Source of the DNA: SYFY01 sp031385325
Lineage (GTDB): Bacteria > Pseudomonadota > Gammaproteobacteria > Pseudomonadales > Azotimanducaceae
Assembly (NCBI GenBank): GCA_031385325.1
Contig: JANNBJ010000045.1
Span: forward strand, 1 to 15,032
Length of the DNA stretch: 15,032 nt
Direction: 5' to 3'
The translations under genes and the position numbers were made by a program. A model generated the notes under the pieces. It was given only the letters and a program-made list of their open reading frames with translations, made no database searches and was not told where the DNA came from. This document shows, one piece after another, positions 6,803-14,702 of this stretch; position 1 is the first letter of the stretch; each line of letters begins with the position of its first letter.

Positions 6803-8437
6803 CTAAACGACGATTTCTCCCAATTCCTTCGCGCGTTGCAATCGACTGGCCTCCTCTGGTGGCAGGTGCTTCTGCGCCAGCATCAGGAAAAACAATGCCG
6901 GGATGAAAGTCAGCAAGGCAACCGCGATCGCTGTGCGTAACGCGTCTGCATCACTCATGCCGCCAGCATGAAAGGTATCCGACAACTTCCCGATGACATA
7001 AGGCCCAAGCGCCAGACCAATGAAAGTGTTGACGAGAATGTAGGCAGCGCCTGCAATTGCACGCATGCGCGGCATCACGAGGTCAGCAGCGACGCTGGGC
7101 GGGACACCACCGCCACACGCGCTGAACATGGTCAGCACAAAGTTCAGCCAGAACACCACGACCAGGCTCTCGGTATACAGCAGCAACAGCAGAATCGGCG
7201 CTGCGCCAAGAATCAGCACATAACCAACCATCAAACGGCCACTGGGGAATTTGCGCTTGAGGAAGTCCGCCAACATGCCGCCCAACGTGATTCCCGTGAA
7301 ACCGCCAAGCGCAGCGCCAAGACCGATATACAGGCCGACCTCGGTCGCACTCACGTCGTGCATGCGCATGAGCAGAGGTGGTATCCAGAACCCGGCGCCA
7401 TAACCCACAAAAGCGGTCATTGGAAACGCCAGCATGGTGTAGATGAAGGACTTTGACCGGAACATCATTGCGAATGTTGCCGGGTCGCGAATCTTCAGGG
7501 ACTGCACCCAAGAAAACGTCACATAGATGCCAAAGCCCGAGGCGACCCATTGAGCGGTGCTGCCGGTCAGTTCAATCAACGCCCACGCGCCCAGCACACA
7601 CCCCGCCACCGCGACGAGGTTGGTGACAAGCGCACGGGAATTGTCGCGAATGCCAATGAGATTGAGCGGCGGGATGATCGCCATCAGTTCACTGCCGAGC
7701 ACACGAAACGGGGACGGATGCTGAACGGTTATCAGACCCTCACTGATCCCCCGGATGGGTTCGCGCAACGTCCATACCCAGGCGGCGAGCAGGATGCCGG
7801 GCGTTCCGACCGCCATGAACGCGACCTGCCAGCCCTGCAGACCAAAAGGTGATTCCGTGGGGTCTGGAAACCGCGTCGTCCATGTATCCAGGATGAGACC
7901 ACCAAGGAACATCCCGATACCTGCCCCGATGTAGACCCCACCGGTATAGAGCGCAATGACGGTGGCACGGCGCTCTGGTGGGTAGTAGTCAGCGAGCATG
8001 GAGTACGCCGCTGGCGACGCACTCGCCTCACCGATGCCTACACCGATCCTGCAGGTCGCAAGAACCGTAAACGAACGGGCCAGTCCCGATGCAGCGGTCA
8101 TCACGCTCCAGAACGCAAGCCCGACGGCAATCAGGGTGCGCCTTGTTCCCACATCGGCGAACCGGGCTAACGGGATTCCGAACACCGCATAGAAAATCGC
8201 GAATACCGTTCCGTACAAAAAGCCCATGTCGGCATCGGAAATACCCAGATCCCGTTTGATGTCCTGCGCAAGAATCGAGAGGATGTTGCGATCAATGAAA
8301 TTGAAGATGTAAACCAGAATGAGGACGAAGAGCACGTAGTGTGCGTAGCGGCCTCCTACCTTTTGAGTCGAGCGACCGTCCTTCATGACTGACGCTGTCA
8401 ACGGCATCACTGCCTCACTCCGATCAGCTTCGTGCAT
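6803..8437 (-). CDS. MFS permease, spinster-like, with extended central region
   Basis: An inner-membrane transporter of 544 residues, longer than the roughly 400-450 usual for the major facilitator superfamily. The first transmembrane segments start at HYVLFVLILVYIFNFIDR, whose NFIDRNI motif is typical of bacterial spinster-like MFS proteins. IPLARFADVGTRR is the loop 2-3 motif, CRIGVGIGEASASPAAYSML is the TM4-5 region, and ADYYPPERRA is the cytoplasmic turn. Between the two six-helix halves lies a long insert with two further hydrophobic stretches, ALVTNLVAVAGCVLGAWAL and WVASGFGIYVTF, suggesting up to 14 segments. The ATG at 8435-8437 has GGGAG 8 nt upstream. A GTG three codons earlier overlaps that Shine-Dalgarno and is less likely. 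It is divergent from the monooxygenase gene, so uptake of that pathway's substrate is a reasonable inference. Such transporters are often found with aromatic or steroid catabolic genes. Confidence 0.9.
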   Translation of the reverse strand: MHEADRSEAVMPLTASVMKDGRSTQKVGGRYAHYVLFVLILVYIFNFIDRNILSILAQDIKRDLGISDADMGFLYGTVFAIFYAVFGIPLARFADVGTRRTLIAVGLAFWSVMTAASGLARSFTVLATCRIGVGIGEASASPAAYSMLADYYPPERRATVIALYTGGVYIGAGIGMFLGGLILDTWTTRFPDPTESPFGLQGWQVAFMAVGTPGILLAAWVWTLREPIRGISEGLITVQHPSPFRVLGSELMAIIPPLNLIGIRDNSRALVTNLVAVAGCVLGAWALIELTGSTAQWVASGFGIYVTFSWVQSLKIRDPATFAMMFRSKSFIYTMLAFPMTAFVGYGAGFWIPPLLMRMHDVSATEVGLYIGLGAALGGFTGITLGGMLADFLKRKFPSGRLMVGYVLILGAAPILLLLLYTESLVVVFWLNFVLTMFSACGGGVPPSVAADLVMPRMRAIAGAAYILVNTFIGLALGPYVIGKLSDTFHAGGMSDADALRTAIAVALLTFIPALFFLMLAQKHLPPEEASRLQRAKELGEIVV

Positions 8438-8600
8438 CCTGTTCACTCCCGGTGACGGTACGCCGCAGTTCCGAATTGCAGCGAGCTGGATGATGCCAGC
8501 CGCGTGATGATGAAAGCCAGCGTTGATCGCCGAGGCGCGAAAGCGATGCGATGCGCCCGTATTGGCCAGATTTGCAGTCGCCCCGCAGCCGAATCGACGC

Positions 8601-8629
8601 TCGCCAGGATGGCCACACCCCGCTATTCT
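8601..8629 (+). promoter_or_regulatory. Possible sigma70-like promoter for the monooxygenase
   Basis: In the 223-bp divergent region, TCGCCA at 8601-8606 and TATTCT at 8624-8629 match the -35 and -10 consensus at four of six positions each with a 17-bp spacer. This would give a leader of about 25 nt containing the AGGA ribosome site at 8650-8653. The match is modest, and I found no convincing counterpart for the permease on the other strand. Confidence 0.25.
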
Positions 8630-8660
8630 CCGCGATCACAGAATTTTTCAGGATCAAGCC

Positions 8661-10655
8661 ATGACCGTCGCCACCCGTTTCTCCGGAACTTTGCTGCCCG
8701 GCAACGATGACGATCTGCGTAACGCGCTGCAGGACGTCAACCTCCCCAATATCCTGATGGTCGTTGCGCAGCTGACTGGCGAGTCGAAATGGCTGTCACC
8801 ACGCTACGCGCCAAAACCAATCGTCGCACCATCGGGCAGCATGTTCCCCGACGACAGTGGTGACTATGCACCGGAGGTGGCCGAGGAAATTCGCGCAGCG
8901 GCCTTTGACGTGTTGCGCCAGGTACGAGATGGAAAACTCGCACTGCCGCCAGCTCTCACACTTGACCGTTACAACGACATGCTGTCGTTCTCCATCGCCG
9001 AGCCAGTACCGCGGGAATACGCCGCGATGTTGCTGGAAGAAACCCTGATGGTTGATCGGGACGAACAATGGCGCTCAGTGTTGACCGAAACCCGTAACAA
9101 ACAACCGACCGCGATCGATTCTTTTCACGTGATCATCATCGGCGCCGGCATGTCGGGCATCGGCATGGCGGTGAAGCTGAAGGAGGCGGGTATCGCCTAC
9201 ACGGTGCTGGAGAAAAATGACGCCGTGGGTGGCACATGGTACGAAAATTCCTATCCGGACTGTGGCGTCGACACGCCGAATCATTTCTATTCCTATTCAT
9301 TCGAGCGTAACCCGAACTGGTCTGGCTACTTTTCCAAGCGCGATGAACTGCACACCTATTTCGAACGTTGCGCGGATGATTTTGGCATTCGGGAACATAT
9401 TCGTCTGGGTGTTGAAGTCAGCACCACGACATACGATGAAACAAGCCAACTCTGGAACGTTCGTTTCAAGGGCAAGGACGGTGCCGAACAAACGCTCAGT
9501 GCAAACGTCGTGGTGAGCGCAGTCGGCCAGTTGAATCGACCTTCCATGCCAGCCATCGAAGGACTGGACAGTTTTGCCGGCCCGAAGTTTCATTCGGCGC
9601 GCTGGCGCCACGATGTTGATCTGAGTGGCAAGCGCGTCGCCGTGATCGGCACAGGCTGCAGCGCCGTACAGTTCTTGCCAAAAACCGCAGCAAAGGCTGG
9701 ACAGGTCTCGGTATTCCAGCGCACACCACACTGGATCTCACCCGCGCGCGACTACTATCGTCCTGTTGAAGCCGGCCTGAAGTGGGCTTTGAACCATGTT
9801 CCCTTTTACGCCGAATGGCATCGTGCACGCATGATCTGGAGTTTTGCCGACCGCGCCTGGCCAACCGTGAATCTCGACCCCGCGTGGCAACATCCCCAGC
9901 GCGCGATGAACCAGGCCAGCGACGACATGCGTAGCGCTCTGACGGCATACATCCAGACGGAACTCGGTAACAAGGCGCATCTGCTGGACCAGTGTGTGCC
10001 GGACTATCCCGTGTGGGGCAAACGGCTTGTCGTCGACAACAACTGGTACCGCACGCTGGCACGCGACAACGTCGACCTGGTGACGACCGGCATCCGCCGT
10101 GTCACTGCAAACGGTGTCGAAACGGTGGACGGCACAGTACATGAGGCTGATGTCCTGATCCTTGGCACCGGTTTTCGTTCCAACCTGTTTCTGTGGCCAA
10201 TGGATGTTCGCGGCCGCGGTGGTGTGTCACTCGCTGCGCAATGGGGTGATTGCCCCGAGGCCTACAAGGGCATCACCGTGCCGAACTTTCCAAATCTCTT
10301 TTGCCTGTATGGGCCTAACACCAACATCGTTCATGGTGGCAGCATCATCTATCAGGTGGAGTGCCAGATTCACTACGCGATGCAGTGCATCAGCCAGATG
10401 CTGAACCAGGGGATAGCAGCGCTTGAAGTCAAAGCCGATGTGAACGAGCGATACAACGACGAAGTACAAGAAATCAGCCAGCAACTCGCCTGGGGCCATC
10501 CGGGAGTACAGAGCTGGTACAAAAACAGCCAGGGCCGAGTGGTCAACAATTCGCCGTTCAGCCTGCATCGGTACTGGGAAGTGACTCACGATCTGGACCT
10601 TGCGGATTACACCGTTGAATTCAGTGGCCCAACAAGGCGCGCCGCTGTCGCGTAA
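8661..10655 (+). CDS. Flavoprotein Baeyer-Villiger monooxygenase, HAPMO-like
   Basis: A 664-residue FAD- and NADPH-dependent monooxygenase that inserts one oxygen atom next to a ketone carbonyl, giving an ester or lactone. An N-terminal extension of about 155 residues without nucleotide-binding motifs is followed by the FAD-binding GAGMSG at 161-166. The Baeyer-Villiger fingerprint FAGPKFHSARW is at 305-315, and the NADPH-binding GTGCSA at 330-335. GGTWYENSYPDCGVDTPNHFYSYSF and LGTGFRSNLFLWPMD are also typical. The length and the extra N-terminal domain match 4-hydroxyacetophenone monooxygenase (about 640 residues) rather than the 540-residue cyclohexanone type. ATG 8661 follows AGGA at a good distance. 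The frame stays open to 8523 but that part lacks a ribosome site and overlaps the promoter region. It faces the divergent permease. Substrate (aryl ketone, alicyclic ketone or steroid) cannot be fixed from sequence. Confidence 0.93.
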   Translation: MTVATRFSGTLLPGNDDDLRNALQDVNLPNILMVVAQLTGESKWLSPRYAPKPIVAPSGSMFPDDSGDYAPEVAEEIRAAAFDVLRQVRDGKLALPPALTLDRYNDMLSFSIAEPVPREYAAMLLEETLMVDRDEQWRSVLTETRNKQPTAIDSFHVIIIGAGMSGIGMAVKLKEAGIAYTVLEKNDAVGGTWYENSYPDCGVDTPNHFYSYSFERNPNWSGYFSKRDELHTYFERCADDFGIREHIRLGVEVSTTTYDETSQLWNVRFKGKDGAEQTLSANVVVSAVGQLNRPSMPAIEGLDSFAGPKFHSARWRHDVDLSGKRVAVIGTGCSAVQFLPKTAAKAGQVSVFQRTPHWISPARDYYRPVEAGLKWALNHVPFYAEWHRARMIWSFADRAWPTVNLDPAWQHPQRAMNQASDDMRSALTAYIQTELGNKAHLLDQCVPDYPVWGKRLVVDNNWYRTLARDNVDLVTTGIRRVTANGVETVDGTVHEADVLILGTGFRSNLFLWPMDVRGRGGVSLAAQWGDCPEAYKGITVPNFPNLFCLYGPNTNIVHGGSIIYQVECQIHYAMQCISQMLNQGIAALEVKADVNERYNDEVQEISQQLAWGHPGVQSWYKNSQGRVVNNSPFSLHRYWEVTHDLDLADYTVEFSGPTRRAAVA

Positions 10656-10813
10656 CCCACAGCGTCGAACATGCCACTCGTGACACGTGGCCACACAAAA
10701 GCCGGGTCAGCGTTGCGGCAGATGGATAGCTCTGGGTGGCAGGTGATGTGTCCGGCGCCAGGCCACATCGCTCCACTATTCGATGCGCGCTCAACCTGCA
10801 GGATTCAGAAGGG

Positions 10814-12079
10814 TCAACCCATTCCGGCACGTTCTACGAGTTGCACCAGGCTGTCGATATCGACCATGACATCGTTGCCGAATTCGTTATCAGGCTTGTT
10901 GTTGGTACTGAACCACAGGCGGTTATCCACTCCTGGCGGAGGCGGCGGTACGGGGTTTCCCTTGCCAATCAACGCGTAGTAGTCAATCTGCAGAAAGTCC
11001 GCTATGGCCCAGTAACAAATGTTTACATAGGCTGGCTGGAATAGTTCGATGACAACTGTGCCGGGATTCGAAAACACCATGTTGGTAAGTCCGGAGCCAT
11101 GCGGCGTGATGATGACCCTGGCATTGCGAAAGAGCGCAGCCTGATCGGCGACCCGCAGGCCCGTCATGGTTACCTTTCTGAATCCAAGCGGTTCGAGTCG
11201 CGCCATGACGGCTTCTTCGTTCAACAGGCGGCGACTGCCGGCATCGTTGCGGCTCACGTAAAGAAGCTCTGGTGTGTCTATCGTGCTGTCGCCGAGCCGC
11301 GAACCTAGTTCGTCATGAAGAAAATCGCACATCCATCGTGCGGGTACCTGTGGCGTGATGCACGGTGCAAGCACCCGGTCCGCCCGGATATGGAACTGAT
11401 CATGATGGGTCTCCATCAACGTCGAGCGATCGATCTGCAGCGCCGCCAGCGTCTCTTCCTGGAATTTGCTCCGGATCGGGCTGATGACAATACGGTCAAC
11501 GGGCGCGATGTCGCGTTCATAACAATTAAGCAGGTACAGACGTGGCAGCAGATCGACCATCCAGTGCCAGTACACACCTGATCCAACCACTGCCGACACC
11601 CCAACCGTACCCGACACATCGGTAACCGGAGGTAACATCATCCGCTTGAAGATTGAATGTTTGGTCTGATCGTTAAAAAGGATCATCTCGCGAGATACGT
11701 CACCAATCATCTGGTCGTGCGCGTCGATGATCGTGCCGGTGCCATGCACTCGACCATTCGGAACCTCCAGCACCGTCCCGGGGAGTGCACGTCCTTCCAC
11801 CCCTCCGTAAGATCGTTTGAACTGCCACGGTACTGAGTCGTCAATCGTCTTTGGCAACGTGCGGCGGAAGTCCTGGTCAGGTTTCAGCACATGGAGCTTG
11901 CGGTCGGTATAACCATCGGCGGTCGCCCAAATTTCGGCCGTCTGCACAAATCCACGGGGCGGGCCAAAACGTGAGGAATCCAGCGGTGCGTGCCGCAATG
12001 CAGTCAACGCGCCCTGCTCGATCACACCGAGTCCGCGATGGACCCTGCTCCGGATACCTTCCTTGATTCTTGTATACAT
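10814..12079 (-). CDS. GT61 (DUF563) family glycosyltransferase
   Basis: A 421-residue protein with the hallmark motifs of glycosyltransferase family 61, which includes plant beta-1,2-xylosyltransferase and animal EOGT. WHWMVDLLPRL lies at 171-181 (family YYHWL.D.LPRL). LLYVSRNDAGSRRLLNE starts at about 272 (family SR..A..R...NE). DQAALFRNARVIITPHGSGLTN ends at 333, followed by NPGTVVIELF. The N-terminus is polar with no obvious signal or membrane anchor, so it probably acts in the cytoplasm. The ATG at 12077-12079 is chosen although its ribosome site is weak (AAGG about 14 nt upstream). The frame continues upstream into uxs and is not credible there. It is the third gene after ugd and uxs, 31 bp from uxs, which suggests that it transfers xylose or glucuronate to a surface glycan. 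Donor and acceptor are inference. Confidence 0.9.
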   Translation of the reverse strand: MYTRIKEGIRSRVHRGLGVIEQGALTALRHAPLDSSRFGPPRGFVQTAEIWATADGYTDRKLHVLKPDQDFRRTLPKTIDDSVPWQFKRSYGGVEGRALPGTVLEVPNGRVHGTGTIIDAHDQMIGDVSREMILFNDQTKHSIFKRMMLPPVTDVSGTVGVSAVVGSGVYWHWMVDLLPRLYLLNCYERDIAPVDRIVISPIRSKFQEETLAALQIDRSTLMETHHDQFHIRADRVLAPCITPQVPARWMCDFLHDELGSRLGDSTIDTPELLYVSRNDAGSRRLLNEEAVMARLEPLGFRKVTMTGLRVADQAALFRNARVIITPHGSGLTNMVFSNPGTVVIELFQPAYVNICYWAIADFLQIDYYALIGKGNPVPPPPPGVDNRLWFSTNNKPDNEFGNDVMVDIDSLVQLVERAGMG

Positions 12080-12110
12080 GTTTCTGTCTAGAACCTTTTG
12101 ATTGCAGCCT

Positions 12111-13070
12111 TCAACCCTGGGCGCGGAGAAGAGCGTCGAAATAGGCGATGGTCTGGTCGAGCCCTTGATCCAGTGCAATCGTCGGTGACCAGCCAAGGTC
12201 CGTTTGCGCCTTTGTGATATCCGGTCGTCGTCTGGTCGGATCGTCGATCGGAATCGGCTTGAACACCAGTTTCGAACGCGAATTGCACTTCGCAAGAACC
12301 CGGTCCGCCAGTTCCAGCATGGTGAACTCGCCGGGATTGCCGAGATTGATCGGTCCGGTGACAGCCTCGGGCGAATTCATGAGGCTGATGAGGCCTCTGA
12401 CAAGATCATCCACGTAACAGAATGAACGGGTCTGTTCTCCATTGCCGTAGATCGTGATGTCTTCGCCCTGCAGTGCCTGGACGACAAAGTTCGAGACCAC
12501 CCGACCATCACGCGGATCCATCCTCGGGCCATACGTGTTGAAGATGCGGGCGACCTTGATTCGGGTGCCGTATTGCCGGTGGTAATCAAAAAACAAAGTC
12601 TCTGCCGAGCGTTTGCCCTCGTCGTAACACGAACGTGGGCCGATTGGATTCACATTTCCCCAATAGGACTCGACCTGCGGATGGACGGAAGGGTCACCGT
12701 ACACTTCACTGGTCGACGACTGCAGAATCCTTGCCTTCCGGCGGCCCGCAAGCTCAAGCGCGTTCAAGGCCCCGAACACGCTCGTCTTGAACGTCTGAAC
12801 CGGGTCACTCTGGTAATGAACCGGCGAAGCCGGACAAGCCAGGTTGTAGACCTCATCAACTTCATACTGATACGAATAAATCACGTCGTGGCGGACGATA
12901 TCGAGGCGCGAGTGGTCTCGTAGATGCTCGATGTTGGCCTTTGTGCCAGTGTGAAAATTGTCGAGGCAGATCACTTCGTGCCCCTGCCCCAGCAACTGTT
13001 CAACCAGGTGAGAGCCGACAAAACCGGCACCGCCAGTCACGAGTATGCGTTTTTTTGCAATCTGATCCAT
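12111..13070 (-). CDS. uxs: UDP-glucuronate decarboxylase (UDP-xylose synthase)
   Basis: A 319-residue extended short-chain dehydrogenase that decarboxylates UDP-glucuronate to UDP-xylose using tightly bound NAD+. The Rossmann motif GGAGFVGS is at 13-20. The signature NLACPASPVHYQSDPVQT runs over about 76-93, STSEVYGDP at 119-127 and ESYWGNVNPIGPRSCYDEGKR at 134-154, with Y149 and K153 the YxxxK catalytic pair. The RSCYDEGKR sequence and the absence of an N-terminal formyltransferase domain separate it from ArnA. ATG 13068-13070 gives the family-like start MDQIAKKRILVTGG, although no strong Shine-Dalgarno is seen before it. The 132-bp gap to ugd includes a locally AT-rich patch around 13077-13110 that may hold a separate promoter. 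Placed between ugd and the GT61 gene, it completes a UDP-glucose to UDP-xylose route. Confidence 0.95.
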   Translation of the reverse strand: MDQIAKKRILVTGGAGFVGSHLVEQLLGQGHEVICLDNFHTGTKANIEHLRDHSRLDIVRHDVIYSYQYEVDEVYNLACPASPVHYQSDPVQTFKTSVFGALNALELAGRRKARILQSSTSEVYGDPSVHPQVESYWGNVNPIGPRSCYDEGKRSAETLFFDYHRQYGTRIKVARIFNTYGPRMDPRDGRVVSNFVVQALQGEDITIYGNGEQTRSFCYVDDLVRGLISLMNSPEAVTGPINLGNPGEFTMLELADRVLAKCNSRSKLVFKPIPIDDPTRRRPDITKAQTDLGWSPTIALDQGLDQTIAYFDALLRAQG

Positions 13071-13202
13071 GGATGACCCAAATAGAAAACTTGAAGGTAA
13101 ATCAGATCAATTCGCTCCTGCGAGTTGACCAGGTTCAGGCAAGCGGCACGAGCGACTCGCCAAACTCGGAAGCCTGAGGGTTCCTCGCACGAATCGGGCG
13201 AT

Positions 13203-14558
13203 TCACGCTCGACCCATGCCCAGATACCGGAACCCTGCCTTGACCAGCGAATCTTGCGACAGCACGTTGCGCCCATCCAGCAGGATTGGTCGGCGCATTT
13301 TCACGACCAGTGTTTCAAAGGGCAGATCGCAGTATTCCGGCCATTCAGTGACCAGCACCACCGCGTCGGCCCCTTTGAATACTCCTGCAGCGCAAGCCTG
13401 GTATTGGCCGAGGTCCGGATGGAGGCGCTGGGCGTTCGGCATCGCCACCGGATCGTGCATCAGCACCCGCGCCCCATATTCTCTAAGCCGGCGAGCGATG
13501 ACGAGCGCCGGTGCGTCGCGAATATCGTCAGTATTCGGTTTGAAGGCAATGCCAAGCAGGCCGATGGTCTTGCCCTTCAGAATCTTGAGTTCACCGAGCA
13601 GCTTCTCGACCACCCGTTCTCGCTGCAGGTCATTGATGTCTCGCGCGGCTTTGACGATCGGCATTTGCAGACGGTAATCGAACGCCGTCGCCAACAGCGC
13701 AGCGGTATCTTTGCCAAAACAGGAACCACCCCAGCCGATCCCCGCCTGGAGGCCACGACTGCCAATGCGTGCATCAAGGCCAATTCCTCGAGCAATCTGC
13801 GTGATGTCAGCGCCAACCTTTTCCGATAAAGCCGCAATTTCGTTGATAAAGCTGATCTTCACCGACAGGAAAGCATTGGCGGCGTACTTGATGAGTTCTG
13901 CGGAAGCAAGGTCGGTCGCGACAAAAGGTGTTGGGCCAAGTCCAGCCGGTCGCGGCAGAAAGTCCGGTACGGCGAACTTCTGCTCAACCAGTGGCTGATA
14001 CAACAATTCAAGAGTACGCAATGCCCGGACATCTTCACTGCCAACGACAATACGGTCCGGGTACAACGCATCCTGCAAGGCACTGCCTTCCCGCAGGAAT
14101 TCCGGGTTCGATGCGACGTAGACCTCCTTGTCAGAACCGCCTGAACAGTCCCGGATCATGGCGTCAACCCAATTGCCGCTACCAATCGGTAGTGTGGACT
14201 TGTTAACGACAACGACCGCTTGGTCGCCGAGGTTTTCACCGATACTGCGGGCGGCAGCCTCAAGGTATTGCAGATTCGGATTGCCATCCGCAAGAGGTGG
14301 TGTACCCACGGCAATGAAGATGACATCCGCCGTCGGGATGGCTTGGCGGTAGTCGTCGGTGTATTGGAGATTCGGGGCCGCCAGTGCCTGTAATTCAGGC
14401 AAATGGGGTTCGTGAATGGGGGTTTCACCACGCCTCAGGCGAGCGAGCTTTTCACGATCAACGTCGACGCAGATCACCTTGTTGCCAAGAAAAGCCAGGA
14501 CGACGCCGGTGGTCAATCCGACGTATCCGGTCCCGATAACAACGACATTCAACGACAT
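13203..14558 (-). CDS. ugd: UDP-glucose 6-dehydrogenase
   Basis: Oxidises UDP-glucose to UDP-glucuronate with two NAD+. The 451-residue protein has the N-terminal NAD-binding VVVIGTGYVGLTTG, with GTGYVG at 9-14. It continues with IFIAVGTPPLADGNPNLQYLE, NKSTLPIGSG, and SNPEFLREGSALQD, which contributes substrate contacts. The FLSVKISFINEIAALSEKVGAD segment carries a conserved Lys. The catalytic cysteine is C280 in GWGGSCFGKD, where many homologues have Pro in place of the Gly after Phe. The C-terminal UDP-binding domain has LLGIAFKPNTDDIRDAP. The ATG at 14556-14558 matches the family start. GGAGGA lies only about 3 nt upstream, a little tight, and a GTG at 14585 is an unlikely alternative. First gene of the minus-strand cassette, it supplies the substrate for the downstream Uxs. 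Confidence 0.96.
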   Translation of the reverse strand: MSLNVVVIGTGYVGLTTGVVLAFLGNKVICVDVDREKLARLRRGETPIHEPHLPELQALAAPNLQYTDDYRQAIPTADVIFIAVGTPPLADGNPNLQYLEAAARSIGENLGDQAVVVVNKSTLPIGSGNWVDAMIRDCSGGSDKEVYVASNPEFLREGSALQDALYPDRIVVGSEDVRALRTLELLYQPLVEQKFAVPDFLPRPAGLGPTPFVATDLASAELIKYAANAFLSVKISFINEIAALSEKVGADITQIARGIGLDARIGSRGLQAGIGWGGSCFGKDTAALLATAFDYRLQMPIVKAARDINDLQRERVVEKLLGELKILKGKTIGLLGIAFKPNTDDIRDAPALVIARRLREYGARVLMHDPVAMPNAQRLHPDLGQYQACAAGVFKGADAVVLVTEWPEYCDLPFETLVVKMRRPILLDGRNVLSQDSLVKAGFRYLGMGRA

Positions 14559-14702
14559 CCATCCTCCATTCAAACCTACAACCAAGCGAACGACCCCACT
14601 CCGTCAGTGTCGCGCCTCGTCTTTTAAAGAACTGTCGCTGGTCGTCAATGGCAGAACAAGTCTACCTGTCCAGAGGGTGATCTTTCCGTGAAATTGTTCT
14701 TA
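14559..14702 (-). promoter_or_regulatory. Upstream region of the ugd-uxs-GT61 cassette
   Basis: The non-coding stretch read on the minus strand is more AT-rich than the genes and should contain the cassette promoter. A TTGACG is the best -35 candidate. About 14 bp after it comes TTTAAA, which is too close for a standard sigma70 -10, so I do not assign a promoter pair. I did not recognise a JUMPstart-like element. Confidence 0.3.

Noticed and set aside
10673..10691. Possible terminator hairpin after the monooxygenase gene (GCCAC and GTGGC arms)
   Set aside because: The stem is only 5 bp with a 9-nt loop and no T-run follows, so it is not supportable as an intrinsic terminator.
12080..12295. 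N-terminal extension of the GT61 protein overlapping uxs
   Set aside because: The frame would lie inside uxs for most of its length and has shadow-like composition. The family-like sequence begins after the ATG at 12079.
13203..14558. Gly in place of Pro in the Ugd catalytic motif (GGSCFGKD) as a loss-of-function sign
   Set aside because: The catalytic Cys and following Lys-Asp are intact, and variation at that position is, to my knowledge, known among bacterial homologues. I regard it as normal diversity.
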